A stretch of DNA of 19,724 nucleotides from CS1-C013 sp964347265. Its GTDB lineage: Archaea; Aenigmatarchaeota; Aenigmatarchaeia; Aenigmatarchaeales; Aenigmatarchaeaceae. The translations under genes were made by a program, and so were the position numbers. The stretch is taken from contig CAYFXV010000012.1 in the NCBI GenBank assembly GCA_964347265.1, forward strand, positions 1 to 19,724, written 5' to 3'. The notes beneath the pieces were generated by a model. That model was not told where the DNA came from. It ran no database searches and saw only the letters and a list, made by a program, of their open reading frames with translations. Below are positions 19,493 to 19,724 of the stretch, piece by piece (the first letter of the stretch is position 1; every line of letters begins with the position of its first letter).

Positions 19493-19724
19493 TTAAGAAA
19501 TTTTCTTCTCTTCTAAAATTTTCTCACTAAGTCTCCAATGTTTAGAGTTTTTTGTGTTTTCAATGGTTTTAACAAGTTTGAATTTAGCCCATTTATTAAG
19601 AATGGGAATGATCACTTTCCTATCGTGTCCACTCTTTACTTGTAAAGAATAAGCATTATGAAATTTAGGATAATCTGTTTTTAAGATTCTAAAAATTTTT
19701 AATTCCTTGGTTCCATGAAAAAAC
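19493..19724 (-). CDS. C-terminal part of a probable winged-helix protein (runs off window)
   Basis: An open frame of 76 codons from the window edge to a TAA at 19493. Visible parts include KELKIFRILKTDYPKFHN, a possible recognition segment SGHDRKVIIPILNKWAKFKL, and a wing-like KTIENTKNSKHWRLSEK, ending in a charged helix. The strand-turn-strand ending in WRLSE resembles the wing of MarR/PadR-like domains. The start lies beyond 19724, so length and any further domain are unknown. It is convergent with the 65-aa gene. Confidence 0.5.
   Translation of the reverse strand, partial: FFHGTKELKIFRILKTDYPKFHNAYSLQVKSGHDRKVIIPILNKWAKFKLVKTIENTKNSKHWRLSEKILEEKKIS

Overview
The window looks like a chromosomal segment of an AT-rich, small-genome archaeon, probably of the DPANN type (Woesearchaeota/Pacearchaeota-like). 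This is an inference. The grounds are archaeal TATA boxes about 25 bp before many start codons (leaderless genes), a tandem Lrp/AsnC regulator, a DUF47-PiT phosphate module, a DHH phosphoesterase, many tiny CPxC zinc-ribbon proteins and TGA used as stop. A run of 100 N (10612-10711) shows that this is a scaffold from a draft assembly. No rRNA, tRNA, CRISPR array or transposase was seen.

Left part (1-4800): an MFS exporter and a SAM methyltransferase each sit behind a copy of the same 26-bp operator/TATA module, so they are probably co-regulated. They are followed by a DHH phosphoesterase, an RNase HI-like protein and an isoprenylcysteine-methyltransferase-like membrane protein. On the opposite strand a 40-aa ORF overlaps the start of an 80-aa two-helix membrane protein.

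Phosphate and small-protein part (4800-9650): a DUF47 (PhoU-like) gene and a PiT phosphate transporter form a clear operon. After them come a 54-aa double zinc knuckle, MgtC/SapB behind an unknown gene, a 39-aa zinc ribbon, a Cas4/RecB-like Fe-S nuclease with no CRISPR nearby, and a double-length Lrp/AsnC regulator.

Middle part (9700-15050): two overlapping all-alpha NTP-pyrophosphatase-like genes, the first DUF1599-like and the second a MazG-like copy that has lost its acidic residues. Then come a small basic protein, an artificial assembly gap, a zinc-ribbon/coiled-coil protein, a membrane-anchored winged-helix protein, an unknown protein, a cysteine-rich membrane-anchored surface protein, a minimal HExxH protein, a small protein under a palindromic operator, and a TetA-like MFS exporter.

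Right part (15100-19724) looks accessory. It holds a RelE-like toxin without a recognisable antitoxin, a PadR-like winged-helix protein, divergent genes around a palindromic TATA box with three TAGTAAA boxes, and a five-cysteine protein of unknown function. The most unusual element is a run of six very small ORFs (31-70 aa) on the minus strand (19061 down to 18056). They have strong Shine-Dalgarno sites and several start within or next to the previous stop. Three share a CxxC-x(7-10)-C-x(4-6)-C pattern. They are divergent from another four-Cys mini-protein across a repeat-rich control region, and a further SD-driven four-Cys peptide lies at 16392-16535. This cluster is the best candidate for an undescribed system.
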